NCBI GenBank assembly: GCA_037576195.1
Contig: CM075104.1
Coordinates: 8,438,775 to 8,502,774, forward strand
DNA: 64,000 nucleotides
Direction of reading: 5' to 3'
Source of the DNA: Phytoseiulus persimilis
Lineage: Eukaryota; Arthropoda; Arachnida; Mesostigmata; Phytoseiidae
Below, piece by piece: positions 12,167 through 20,639 of the stretch. Below the pieces are notes generated by a model. That model did no database searches and was not told the origin of the DNA. It saw only the letters and a program-made list of their open reading frames with translations. Made by a program: the position numbers and the translations under genes. The first letter of the stretch is position 1, and every line of letters begins with the position of its first letter.

Positions 12167-12800
12167 TCGTTTAAATGGCTTGATGCATACTCAACCTCCA
12201 CTTGACTATCCTGCAGAAAGGAGGACTGCCTGTCTCTTCTCGAAGAAAATTTCCGAAACGGCTTTCTCGCGTCGCACTTGTCTTCCTTCCTCGACTTCTC
12301 ACTCCTCCATCGAGAACTCCGCGTCGATTTTTGTCTTTGAGACTCTAATGTGCGCCGACGAGTCCTGATCTCTTGCTTGAGGGAATCGAGCAAAATATCT
12401 ACTTTCGAAGTATCAATTCCCGTGGATGTATCACCATCCTCATCTGACGAATCGTACTCAGAAAAGTATCTTGCTGATACCGCGAAAGGTAGAGCTTGTC
12501 GTATACCCATTACAACCAACAACTCGTAGGTCGGAATAGGCGCATTCAAAGCGCGGAGCGCATCAACGTGATTCCAAGCTGCCTGCCTCAATTTTTCCAA
12601 CCCTACAACATCGGTCCCGTATCTCACAGAGAATTTCTTCGGTATATGTCTCAAAGCTCTCACGTGTTCACCTGCGAGTTTCTTCTCCGAAGCAAATCTT
12701 TAGATCAAATCTCTGTAAGCCAGCTCACAACCGCCTCGTACGCCGCGATGATTCGAAGCGACCTCGAAAGCGGGACTCCTGGCCTTAAAACTGGAAATTA
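12163..12800 (-). pseudogene. Gag remnant, DUF1759/Pao-like
   Basis: The frame at 12663-12163 contains LEKLRQAAWNHVDALRALN, then TYELLVV, then DILLDSLKQEIRTRR. This spacing is typical of the DUF1759 Gag region of BEL/Pao elements (helical segment, 'ALxVPxxxYxxLLVxxL', then 'LLxxLxxEIxxR'). The homologous frame seems to extend with stops to about 12800. No zinc knuckle is seen. It abuts the protease frame, overlapping it by 4 nt. Confidence 0.5.
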
Positions 12801-13091
12801 GGTAGTCAAAGGGTCTCGGCCCTTTTGGCCTTGGGTCGGGGATACGAATCACAAGAGAACACTTTCTGTCCAGTCGGCGGGCTCCTAGCTGCCTTGGTTT
12901 TTTTTTTCATAGCATGAAACATCTTCTGGACCGATGAGAACCGAGCGAGATTCGGAAACTTAAAATGCTCGTATTTCCGTTGTCTGAAAGAATTCAGAGC
13001 TCATAAGGTGGGTTTTGGAAAGCTTGTGGGTCCAGCTTTCCGATGCTTCCTTCAGAGTTTTTCCACGATCAATTCAAATACCTTCAAGATG
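12801..13091. other. Unassigned spacer
   Basis: No coding signal is seen. It contains a short T-run and GC-rich inverted motifs (GGCCCTTTTGGCC). It lies between the decayed gypsy element and the fold-back element and may be host sequence. Confidence 0.3.
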
Positions 13092-13132
13092 ACCATCTTC
13101 AAAGTGAATGTTTCTAACCCACTTCCTGGAGG

Positions 13133-13422
13133 TGTAACAGCCAGTTGGATTCTTGAGGAGAGCTAGCTGGAATGTTCTCCGGAGATGCATGTCGGAGGCG
13201 GCAATGCCGGCAGTTCGACATAGGAAAGGGAAGCGGCGTTGACGGGAGAGGTCGCCAGTGGCTAGGAGGAGAGGAAGAGAGTGCCGTGAACGGTGTGAAG
13301 GACCGTGGCTGCCTATCGAGGAGCCGGTCGAGAAGAAGTAAAATAAAGAGAAGTTGAACTATAAGTGCACTGTCCCTCTTCCCTGAGTGAATCCAGGTAT
13401 AGGTCCCTATCGGCCTGTTACA
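13133..13422 (+). repeat. 5' LTR (290 bp)
   Basis: TGTAACAG...CTGTTACA, with AAATAAAG near 13340 as a possible polyadenylation signal. The sequence immediately following (AAGCAGCGG then TGGGATTCC) would be the primer-binding region, offset by about 9 nt from the LTR end. Confidence 0.92.
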
Positions 13423-13523
13423 AAGCAGCGGTGGGATTCCTCAGAGTGAAGTGGTGGACGAGTGAGTGACGCAAGGTGCACAGTCATCGAAGACGAGGTC
13501 AAGGTTACGGACCGTAACGGAAG

Positions 13524-14657
13524 ATGGACGCAATGAAGGATCTCAGGGAGGAGATCGAACAGCTCAAGAAGCTCTTGGAGAAGAATAATGCAGGAGCGAC
13601 AGACTCCGGAAGGATGGGAGGGGAATGGAAGGAGACCGCGAAAGCTGTTGAGCAGTTCCCGGGAGGAACGATCACTGAGGCGAGCGAGTGGCTTGAGGAC
13701 CTCATTGGAGCAAAGGACGCCGGTAAGTGGTCTTGGGAGTTCACCCGTTCAGTGCTGCTTGGGAGGATGATTGATTCCGCGAAGTACTGGCACCGCGAAT
13801 ACGGAACGAAGGCAGTAGATTTTGAGGAATGGGTAGGAGCATTCAAGGAGGCGTACATACCTCAAGAAAATAAGATGGAATTATTGGAGGAGATTCAAAG
13901 AATCAGGCAGGAAAAAGGGGAGACGGTAGAAAGATACGTCCGAAGGAAAGAATCACTCGCGAAGAGGTTAGGCTTAGCTTCGGAGGAAAGTAGGGACCAG
14001 ATTCTCAGAGGGTTACGTCCAGAGTATAGATTCTTGATTCACGAAATGTGCGGAAGGGTGCATAAAACGACGGCGGACTTAATTAGAGATATTATTCGGA
14101 GTATGGACATCGAGCGAGAAGTCAGGGGAGAACGGTTGCCGCCAGCGGACCGACGGGAAACGAGGCCCGGAGCAGGAGTGACTTGCTACATTTGTCGGAG
14201 GGAAGGAAACAAGCAGATGAACTGCCCGGACAGAAGGGAGCGTCGTGCGGTGGAAGGATACCCGAGTCGACCACCAAGGTCGGATTCGTTCGGAGGATCA
14301 CCAAGAGGGAATTCCGGGGATTGGCGAAGACAACCGACGGACGATTCGAGACAGCGCGGCAGATACGACACGAGAGGCCAACCAGGTCCATCAGGAGGCG
14401 GACATCGCGAACTGACGTGGAGAGAGACAGCAACACCGGGACCCGGACCAATCGTTTGTGGTCGATGCAAACTAACCGGTCACCACGCGAGGGAATGCAG
14501 ACGAGCTCGCCGAATAATAGCGACAGGGGATCACGAAGGGCGGACACTGCCAGAAGTCGAAGAACCTGCACCAGAAGTTTGCCAGATCCTAGATGGACTC
14601 GCGGGAGTCGAAACTGAAGAGGAAGACAGGGGAAGCAAAACTGTCCGAGTTAATTGA
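13524..14657 (+). CDS. Gag polyprotein with two zinc knuckles
   Basis: A 377-residue frame opens with ATG at 13524 and ends in TGA at 14655-14657. It has an N-terminal coiled-coil-like stretch (residues 5-22), a capsid-like Ty3/gypsy region (FTRSVLLGRMIDSAKYWHREY and following helices), an Arg-rich linker and two CCHC boxes. The first, near residues 217-230, reads CYICRREGNKQMNC, with Asn where the zinc-binding His should be. The second, CGRCKLTGHHAREC, is complete. The protease follows in the same frame; comparison with the sister element suggests the TGA replaces a Gly codon, separating a former Gag-protease fusion. Confidence 0.88.
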   Translation: MDAMKDLREEIEQLKKLLEKNNAGATDSGRMGGEWKETAKAVEQFPGGTITEASEWLEDLIGAKDAGKWSWEFTRSVLLGRMIDSAKYWHREYGTKAVDFEEWVGAFKEAYIPQENKMELLEEIQRIRQEKGETVERYVRRKESLAKRLGLASEESRDQILRGLRPEYRFLIHEMCGRVHKTTADLIRDIIRSMDIEREVRGERLPPADRRETRPGAGVTCYICRREGNKQMNCPDRRERRAVEGYPSRPPRSDSFGGSPRGNSGDWRRQPTDDSRQRGRYDTRGQPGPSGGGHRELTWRETATPGPGPIVCGRCKLTGHHARECRRARRIIATGDHEGRTLPEVEEPAPEVCQILDGLAGVETEEEDRGSKTVRVN

Positions 14658-14846
14658 ATCGAATGGCAAGCGAGAGTGGACACCGAAGCGCAGCTGAGCG
14701 TCATTCCTCAGAGTGCGGCGGAGGCTCTCAACTTGAAGATCAGCCCAGGAACAGTTCGACGAGTTCGAGGAGTAGGCGGAGGTTGCAACACGCTAGGTCA
14801 AGCGATAGCAAGTCTAGCGGTGGACGGCATCGAGGCGAAGAAGGTC
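14658..14846 (+). pseudogene. Truncated retropepsin fused to the SIAH insertion
   Basis: In the Gag frame just after its stop, the sequence reads RVDTEAQLSVIP, matching RVDTEAEISLIS of the element at 57579. The homology continues for about 55 residues (NLKISPGTVRRV, GQAIASLAVDGIEAKKV) and stops where SIAH homology begins, in a different frame, near 14843. The flap and the ILG-type C-terminal region are missing, so no working protease is expected. The active-site motif is D-T-E-A rather than D-T/S-G-A. Confidence 0.75.
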
Positions 14847-15529
14847 ACGGAGTCTGCTCGCAGTGTCGTGCTCGATTGGACAGGTGCGCACAGTGTCGGA
14901 CGCCGTTGGAAGGAGGAGTCCAGAGAAATCGCGCAATCGAGGCGCTGGCCACAGGGATGACCTTTCCCTGCCGACATGAGGAGTTTGGGTGCGTGGAGCG
15001 GCCCGAGTGGCAACAGAAGGCGTCGCACGAGCGGGAGTGCCGGATGAGAGGGACGGAGTGCCCGCTTCGCGAAGATGAGTGTCGTTGGCGAGGACCTAGC
15101 ACGGAGGTCGGAGCACACGCCCAACAACGACACAGGTGCACCATGATTCAGGCGGACGCGCAGACGGAGTTCCCAATGCGTAGGATGAGCCGACCAAACT
15201 ACGAGGCCAGATGGATCTGGACCCAACATGAGGAGTGGGTGGTGCTTGGAATCCTGGTGGAGGCTACGTTCGACCTGGAGCCGCAGTTGGTTCTGAGCCT
15301 GATGGTGCTAGGAACAGAGGAGCGAGCGTCAGCGTTCCGAGGGCGCATTTCAGTCATGACGGCCCAAACGCAACTGATTTGGGAAGGGACGCCGCTGAGC
15401 TCCGATGTCGAGGTTCGGGAGGCGATCCAAGCCGGGAGCGGCTTCTACATCGACGGGCGAGCGATGATTCGACTCGACCGAGAGGGAACAATCCGCATCG
15501 CGGCGTCAATCGAACGGAGTCATCAATAA
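14663..15529 (+). CDS. SIAH/seven-in-absentia-like E3 ubiquitin ligase in an LTR element
   Basis: The uninterrupted frame from the ATG at 14663 to TAA at 15529 gives 288 residues. Residues 1-60 are the protease region read in another frame. From residue 61 it matches SIAH: GHGVCSQC...CAQC (H62, C65, C68, C75, C78) is the second half of the RING. C103-x6-C110-x11-H122-x3-C126 and C133-x6-C140-x11-H152-x4-H157 are the two SIAH-type zinc fingers. About 175-285 is the C-terminal substrate-binding (TRAF-like) domain, ending in the expected IRIAASI-type strand. SIAH proteins are RING E3 ligases that recruit E2 enzymes and target proteins for proteasomal degradation. The first RING cysteines are missing, so E2 binding is doubtful while substrate binding and dimerisation may persist, which could make it a dominant-negative form. 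The intronless, LTR-enclosed copy implies acquisition of a processed host mRNA. Confidence 0.85.
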   Translation: MASESGHRSAAERHSSECGGGSQLEDQPRNSSTSSRSRRRLQHARSSDSKSSGGRHRGEEGHGVCSQCRARLDRCAQCRTPLEGGVQRNRAIEALATGMTFPCRHEEFGCVERPEWQQKASHERECRMRGTECPLREDECRWRGPSTEVGAHAQQRHRCTMIQADAQTEFPMRRMSRPNYEARWIWTQHEEWVVLGILVEATFDLEPQLVLSLMVLGTEERASAFRGRISVMTAQTQLIWEGTPLSSDVEVREAIQAGSGFYIDGRAMIRLDREGTIRIAASIERSHQ

Positions 15530-15671
15530 AACCCTTGTGATAGGTTAGCATACGCTCGCGCACAGCTAGAGTCATTATTCAGTAGGTAATTTCTTCTAGG
15601 GTTAGCTAGGCTCAGAGAATTCCAGGTTAGCATATGCCAGGAGGCATAACGACTAGGGTAGCATGGTCGAA
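15530..15671 (+). other. 3' untranslated region and plus-strand priming site
   Basis: AATAAAA directly follows the SIAH stop (the stop is within it), a possible host-derived polyadenylation signal. Just before the 3' LTR is TAGGGTAGCATGGTCGAA. The sister element has GGGTAGTAGCGTGGTCGAA at the same place, so this is probably the conserved plus-strand primer site, though it is not a standard polypurine tract. Confidence 0.45.
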
Positions 15672-15961
15672 TGTAACAGCCAGTTGGATTCTTGAGGAGA
15701 GCTAGCTGGAATGTTCTCCGGAGATGCATGTCGGAGGCGGCAATGCCGGCAGTTCGACATAGGAAAGGGAAGCTGCGTTTACGGGAGAGGCCGCCAGTAG
15801 CTAGGAGGAGAGGAAGAGAGTGCCGTGAATGGTGTGAAGGACCGTGGCTGCCTATCGAGGAGCCGGTCGAGAAGAAGTAAAATAAAGAGAAGTTGAACTA
15901 TAAGTGCACTGTCCCTCTTCCCTGAGTGAATCCAGGTATAGGTCCCTATCGGCCTGTTACA
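15672..15961 (+). repeat. 3' LTR (290 bp)
   Basis: Same length and ends as the 5' copy; differences seen by eye cluster at about 15774-15830 (for example GCTGCGTTT against GCGGCGTTG). Confidence 0.92.
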
Positions 15962-16194
15962 GAGGTTGACCACTTTCTAGTTCGTGTCATATTATGCCCC
16001 CCTTCAGTGCGCGCACAATGTGATAAACAGATCGAAAAAATATGTGGGGGACCAAGGTTAAAAAACTGTCCTTGGTCACCCTGAATTCATCGAATTTCAT
16101 GCTTAAACTCCAGAATATTTGATGGTGGAAGGCCCTGAGCCAGGAAAGATCATATTCTGAGCCGTGGAATACACAGAATCAGCCGCCCAGACAC

Positions 16195-16450
16195 CCAAGA
16201 GTTTGGTCAGATCGATCCCGGAATGACCCGCCCAGACCCCCAAAAGTATCATCAGATCGGTCCCGGAATAACCCCTCCAGCTTTTAAAAACTATGGTCAG
16301 ATATGTCCCGGAATCACCCCTCCAGGTTCTGAAAAGTATGGTCAGATGGATCCTGGAATCACCCCTCCAGGTCACGAAAAGCATGGTCAGATTGGTCCCG
16401 GAATACCCCGCCAGGTTTCAAAAAGTATGGTCAGATTGGTCCTGGACGGT
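16195..16450 (+). repeat. 45-bp tandem array, left arm
   Basis: Units recur exactly every 45 bp (GGTCAGAT at 16205, 16295, 16340, 16385, 16430, with a variant at 16250). Each unit reads GGTCAGAT-NGGTCCCGGAAT-ACCCCTCCAG followed by an A-rich join. Because 45 is a multiple of three, open frames run through the array; these are not taken as genes. Confidence 0.9.
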
Positions 16451-16479
16451 GATGCCCGGATTTTATGATGCTTTATTTT

Positions 16480-16783
16480 CATGCGCTAATGTGGCGTGGA
16501 CTGCAGCATTCGAAGATACTGGTGTGACTGTCCTAATGGGGCACGGACTGTGGGCTGCTGTTCGCATGTGGCCGCGTGCATCTTCTACCTGTCTTTCGTC
16601 AGGCATGAGCCACGAATTCGGCTTCCGGCACCACAGCTAACTGACCTCTTCATGACATCTGGAGACGATACAGAGTCAGAAGACGATGGAACCAACACTC
16701 GAGGAGCGAGAATAAACGAAACCGCTCCGGTGTTCTCTTTCTTTGCTCGAGGTCGATTTCTCCGAGAGTGTCTCGGCTCATAA
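16480..16783 (+). pseudogene. Transposase-like C-terminal fragment with SWIM-like Cys cluster
   Basis: The frame contains YWCDCPNGARTVGCCSHVAA followed by a hydrophobic Y-L segment, RHE and LPAPQL. The W-C-x-C-x3-G-x-R-T-V-G-C-C-x-H pattern is what I know from C-terminal zinc-binding segments of repeat-encoded, transposase-related proteins in invertebrates. An acidic tail follows. The frame has no start of its own and lies at the centre of the fold-back element, so it is a remnant of that element's coding region. Confidence 0.5.
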
Positions 16784-16829
16784 CATGATTCTTTCTTGCT
16801 TTGGGCCTGACACGTTTAGAGTATTTTGG

Positions 16830-17115
16830 AGTTTGTACGGGATCGACCAATCTGACCATACTTTCTGGAAGTCTGGAGGGGTGATTCCGGGACATATCAG
16901 ACCATAGTTTTTGGAAGCTGGAGGGGTTATTCCGGGACCGATCTGAGCATTACTTTCCAAGTCTAGAGGGGTGGTTCCGGGACCAATCTGACCATACTTT
17001 TCAAAAGCTGGAGGGGTGATTCCAGGGCCAATCTAACCATACTTTTGGGAGTCTGGGCGGATAATTCCGGGATCGATCTGACCAAACTTTTGGATGTCTG
17101 GGCGGCTGATTCCGT
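16830..17115 (-). repeat. 45-bp tandem array, right arm
   Basis: This is the inverted counterpart of 16195-16450, with about six units of the same 45-bp sequence read on the minus strand. The unit sequences differ by several substitutions, so the arms have diverged. Confidence 0.88.
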
Positions 17116-17689
17116 GTATTCCACGGCTCAGAATATGATTTGCCCTGGCTCGGGGCCTTCCACCATCGAAAATTGTGGAGTTTGAGCATGAAATTCGATT
17201 AATTCAGGGTGACCAACGACAGTTTTTTAGTTTTTCAACCTTGGTCCCCAAGAATACTTTTCTGATCTGTTCATCACATTGTGCTCGCACTGAAGGGGGG
17301 CATAGTATGACACAAACTAGAAAGTGGTCAACCTCCAGGAAGTGGGTTAGAAACATTCACTTCGAAGATGGTCAACCTCCAGGAAGTGGGTTAGAAACAT
17401 TCACTTTGAAGATGGTAAGGTCCACTGGAAAGGTGGATTGTATTCTACTTTGATGGATGAAAGTATAGCGCAAGGATCCAGTCTCACCAGAAACATCTCC
17501 ACGAGTTCGAAAACTACGTTAATTGCATAACGAAAAGCTCGCTACATTCGGCTTGCCGGAAATTCCGCCACTTACTCAGCCTTCAGACTATCGAGCATTC
17601 AGCGTGCTCGAAAAGCTCCCCGTATCTCTCGTTACCATCGTTTCAAGGGCCTTGAGTTTTGGGATGAGCCGCGGCGTACATGACTTCTG

Positions 17690-17775
17690 GCGGCTTCGCA
17701 ACGGTTATTTAACCGCGGTTAATGACCGCCATAATCGCAAAAAAATTTGCGGTGACCGAAACTTTCCGGCGTATT
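17690..17775. repeat. AACCGC iteron cluster
   Basis: GCAACGGTTATTTAACCGCGGTTAA and GACCGCC, then TTTGCGGT, form a cluster of GCGGTTA/TAACCGC motifs like those at 49895-49985, 51380-51450, 51650-51775 and 53268-53385. It lies 5' of the hAT transposase remnant and is probably its subterminal transposase-binding region or a separate small hAT element. Confidence 0.5.
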
Positions 17776-17884
17776 CGACGTTTTTCTCCTCCAGAAATGC
17801 GGACTCAAATCGATGATGTGTCTTATCTGATACGCATATGATTTTTAGGGAAACGTATTATCTGATGAGCATACTGGGGAGGAC

Positions 17885-19159
17885 TGAGGTATCGATATCG
17901 CGAAGATGAGAGGACAAGGGTACCACGGTTGCAGTACCATGAGTGTAGAGTTCAAGGGAGTTCAGACTCAGATAGAATCTAGAATTCCTCAGGCTCTTCA
18001 CTTCCATTGCGCGAGCCATTGCTTGAACCTTGCCATGGTACACTCATCACAACATGGAACAATAAGGAATACTGTGGGCACGGTCGCCAGCGTTTACTCC
18101 TTCATTTCGAAAGCTTCCCCTCGCATCGCCAGTCTCGAGAATCAAGTCAAGCTGCATTTCAACGATGAGGTGGCGCGTAGCCGTTGTGTGCGACCAGATG
18201 GATGGGAAGTCACAAGGCCTTCATTACCTTCAGGGAGATGTTCGTGCCGATCGTTGGCGAGCTCGAAGACATCAGCACAAACAGGAGAGACGCAAGTCAT
18301 CGCGCTCATGAGCTCCTGACCTCGATTTGCTCGTGCGGATTCGTGGCAGCCCTTCTCGTCACAGAGAGCTTTTCGTCACTAATACTCCCCCTGTCAGTGA
18401 ATCTTCAGTCCGTCGAACTCGATATGTTTAGTGCACTCGATACCGTCGACAGTATGACGTCTGTTTTGCAGCAGAGGAAGAGAGAACGCTGGAGCAGTAT
18501 TTGCCGGAATTTTCAGCCAGGTCGAATCGATTTGTTCTCAACTGGACATCGACGTCAAATTCCCTAGATTGTGCCACATTCAGAGAAACAGAGAGAACCA
18601 TCCCTCGCAAACAGTTGAAGAGTTCTTCACAGTCTCACTGTACATACCATACTTGCATGAACTCATCAAAGAGATGGCTAGCCTCTTCGAGGACTGTAGA
18701 AAAGAAGCTCTGAATATTCAATATATTGTGCCGAGATTTATCGGGGATAGCGAATTCGGTGATCTCAAATATGTGACGGAATTCTATCAGAACGACCTGG
18801 GCTGTAGCTTGAGTACAATTGAGGGCGAATACGAACGTTGGAAACTGGAGTGGACGAAGATCCCGAAGGAGGAGCGACCGCGAAGCGCACTGGAGACGAT
18901 GAACCGCAGCTCTGAGGAGGACTATCCCAAAATCTCGACCCTGCTCCAAATTTTCGCAACACTGCCGGTGACAACGTCGACTCCCGAACGTACTTTCAGT
19001 GTGCTGAAGATGCTGAAAACACAACTGCGAACCTCCATGAAAGAAGAGAGACTCAACGGTCTCACAGTGATGAAGATTCACCGGGAAATTCCTATCGCCG
19101 TTAAGGAAGTCGTTGAACTACTCGCTGCTAGCTCACGAAAGCTGGATCTTATCCTATAA
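17885..19159 (+). pseudogene. hAT transposase (ZMYM1/DUF4371-like), frameshifted
   Basis: The first frame has GQGYHGCSTMS-x4-KGVQ and HCASHCLNLA (the GxGYDGAxxMSG and HCxxHxLNL motifs of this hAT group). After a one-base shift near 18170 comes CATRWMGSHKAF. After another shift near 18480-18540 comes QTVEEFFTVSLYIPYLHELI and the C-terminal dimerisation block TSTPERTFSVLKMLKTQLRTSM. These are cut-and-paste transposase parts in the right order. At least two frameshifts and no clear N-terminus make it non-functional. Confidence 0.8.
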
Positions 19160-19404
19160 ACTCTTTTACATGCGGACTTCCCAATACGCGTTGTGTGCGT
19201 GATAAATTAAATGGTTCCCTCTCAATTGTGGAGAGATATCACGGAATCGCAGTCGTGCCTCTAACCCTATCGTTCCAATAGTTTTTATTGCAATGAACGT
19301 AGCACAAGGCACATACGCACAAGGAAGGACACAAAGTCATACGCTGGTCCTCAGCATCTACGGCATAATGATGATCATCATCGTCATCATCATCACATCC
19401 CTTG

Positions 19405-19437
<33 letters not shown>

Positions 19438-19453
19438 GCTGGGTACGCCCCTG
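19405..19453. repeat. C24 homopolymer and hAT-like terminus
   Basis: A run of 24 C (19405-19428) and an A-run are followed by GCTGGGTACGCCCCTG, whose complement starts CAGGGGCGTACCCAGC, a common hAT-type terminal sequence. It is probably the right end of the hAT element whose transposase lies to the left. Confidence 0.5.
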
Positions 19454-19499
19454 TGTGCATTGCGGATCTCGAGCGACAACTTCTCTCAAAAGAGTTAGG

Positions 19500-19735
19500 C
19501 TTTAGATTCGAAAAAAAGGCACTCCCTGGGACGTGAAAGAGAAAAAATACTTCACGACCCCTGGCCTGGTGTTTGCCGACGACATCGTTCTGATGGCAAA
19601 CGAATGGAAGGATATGGGAATGCTTTTGGAGGTAAAAACAGAATTTGGAAACGCCCGGTCCATCAAATCCAATCCTCAAAAGGGAGGCACATTGGTTTCC
19701 TCTCGACCAACAAAGACACACATCCGAAATTGAAA
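19500..19735 (+). pseudogene. LINE reverse-transcriptase fragment
   Basis: PGLVFADDIVLMANEW is the A/F-x-D-D catalytic block of a non-LTR RT, and is close to IPGLLFADDIVLMAKS in the LINE on the minus strand near 26650. No other domain is attached. Confidence 0.65.
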
Positions 19736-19744
19736 CCCGAGTAC

Positions 19745-19960
19745 GCCAATGACGGTGCATCGCCTTGAGCTCCTGGGAGGCCTGATTGGCGCAAGAATGC
19801 TGAACCTTCTGAAAAGAACTCTGAACTTCAAGGGAGACTCCTCCCACATCTATTGCGACAACGCGAGCGTGCTCGGCAGGGTTGATTCAAGAATTCAGTA
19901 ATGATGAACAGTGTCGGCCTTGGCCAGGGCCTGATCCGGTCTCTAATGGGCCTAGCCTCC
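19745..19960 (+). pseudogene. BEL/Pao pol fragment
   Basis: The plus frame reads HRLELLGGLIGARMLNLL and then HIYCDNASVLGRV. This corresponds to the 'iPRLELlaallgarL...wtDSttvL' segment between RT and RNase H in BEL/Pao elements. It is a short remnant adjoining the LINE scrap. Confidence 0.55.
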
Positions 19961-20639
19961 TCCATCGGATATGGGACCAAGGGGATCCTGTCCATAACTG
20001 GAATTTCACCGCACGGTGTTGGTGGCAGATCTACAGAAATCGTCAGTCCAGAAGAATGATCAGACCACGGCCCAAGAGGAGACCGAGTTACTGAATGTCC
20101 TCGGGCCTATGTTTTTAAAACACCCGCCTGGACTCTTTCATCCTCTCCGAAAACTCCAAAATAGAAGATCAGTAATCTAAACGAATCTTGAAGTAATCCG
20201 AACATGTGAGTTCATGCTCTTTCAGTGATGTCACTCGAACCCTGCAGGAGACTAATTCAGTCTGTGAGATTGGAGAGTGTTGAACCTTGTATTACGGTCT
20301 CGAAACGTCGAGTCACCGATCCAGAGGACTGGAGAAAATATGATCTGTTTATAAATAACCCAATAACGAAATATGCCAGACCTCGACTACGCGAAGAAGG
20401 GCTGTCGAGAATCGAACGATGGTTCCCGTAGTCTTGGTCCATCGGTGGGTAGTGCCCTTATTCGGGCAGTACGCTTGACGTACGGCAGTATCGTCGCTTG
20501 TCAGAAAGCAGCCAGAGCTTTCCCTTCCCCTTTTCGGAAGTCTTCCATTGAAGAACGCTACCTGCATCAATGAACGCTTGGTGGATTCTAACGATTCCGA
20601 GTGTCATCTTTTGTCCAAGTACAGTGGTATGGGTGTTGG
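19961..20639. other. No recognisable gene
   Basis: I see only short frames without motifs. Part may be further BEL/Pao sequence. Confidence 0.3.

Larger units (their letters stand above)
7955..12800 (-). mobile_element. Decayed Ty3/gypsy-like retrotransposon with Pao-like Gag
   Basis: Read right to left, the order is Gag remnant, protease, RT, RNase H, integrase, i.e. Ty3/gypsy gene order. All domains have frameshifts or stops. On the minus strand a purine run (complement of the cccccc at about 7974-7979) precedes TGGTATCCGCTG, a possible polypurine tract and 3' LTR start, but no matching 5' LTR is visible, so the element is probably truncated. It is interrupted by a LINE at 8693-9776 and by about 300 bp of unrelated sequence between RT and RNase H (about 10750-11100). 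Confidence 0.75.
13133..15961 (+). mobile_element. LTR retroelement carrying a SIAH-type E3 ligase
   Basis: The LTRs of 290 bp each (13133-13422 and 15672-15961) begin TGTAACAG and end CTGTTACA, and I count about five differences between them. A 4-bp direct repeat GAGG (13129-13132 and 15962-15965) flanks the unit. Inside are a Gag frame, a protease frame fused to Gag except for one stop, and then, instead of RT, RNase H and integrase, a SIAH-like frame. Lacking pol, it must have moved with enzymes supplied in trans. Relatedness to the element at 57579-63858 is clear in Gag, protease, the AGCAGCGGTGG after the 5' LTR and the TGGTCGAA before the 3' LTR. Confidence 0.93.
13092..17416. mobile_element. 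Fold-back element with 45-bp tandem arrays, host of an LTR insertion
   Basis: The left arm starts at ACCATCTTCAAAGTGAATG (13092) and its inverted copy ends at 17416. The arms also match through TTCTAACCCACTTCCTGGAGG, the 'CTTGGT..CACCCTGAATT' block and the GGAAGGCCCTGAGCC block, down to the tandem arrays. On the right part of the arm is duplicated (17330-17416). The LTR retroelement at 13133-15961 interrupts the left arm; without it the element is about 1.5 kb. The centre (about 16480-16790) carries a transposase-like fragment. No target duplication could be identified. Confidence 0.75.

Noticed and set aside
14798..15229. Minus-strand 143-codon frame opposite SIAH
   Set aside because: The plus strand has the full set of SIAH zinc ligands; the minus frame is a shadow.
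16195..17115. Regular 45-bp repeats as a possible CRISPR array
   Set aside because: The whole unit is repeated with no unique spacers, arrays are mirrored in inverted arms of a transposon, and the context is eukaryotic.
19239..19847. Minus-strand 202-codon frame with Gly and Asp/His runs
   Set aside because: The runs come from a C24 homopolymer and a CATCAT microsatellite; there is no protein motif.
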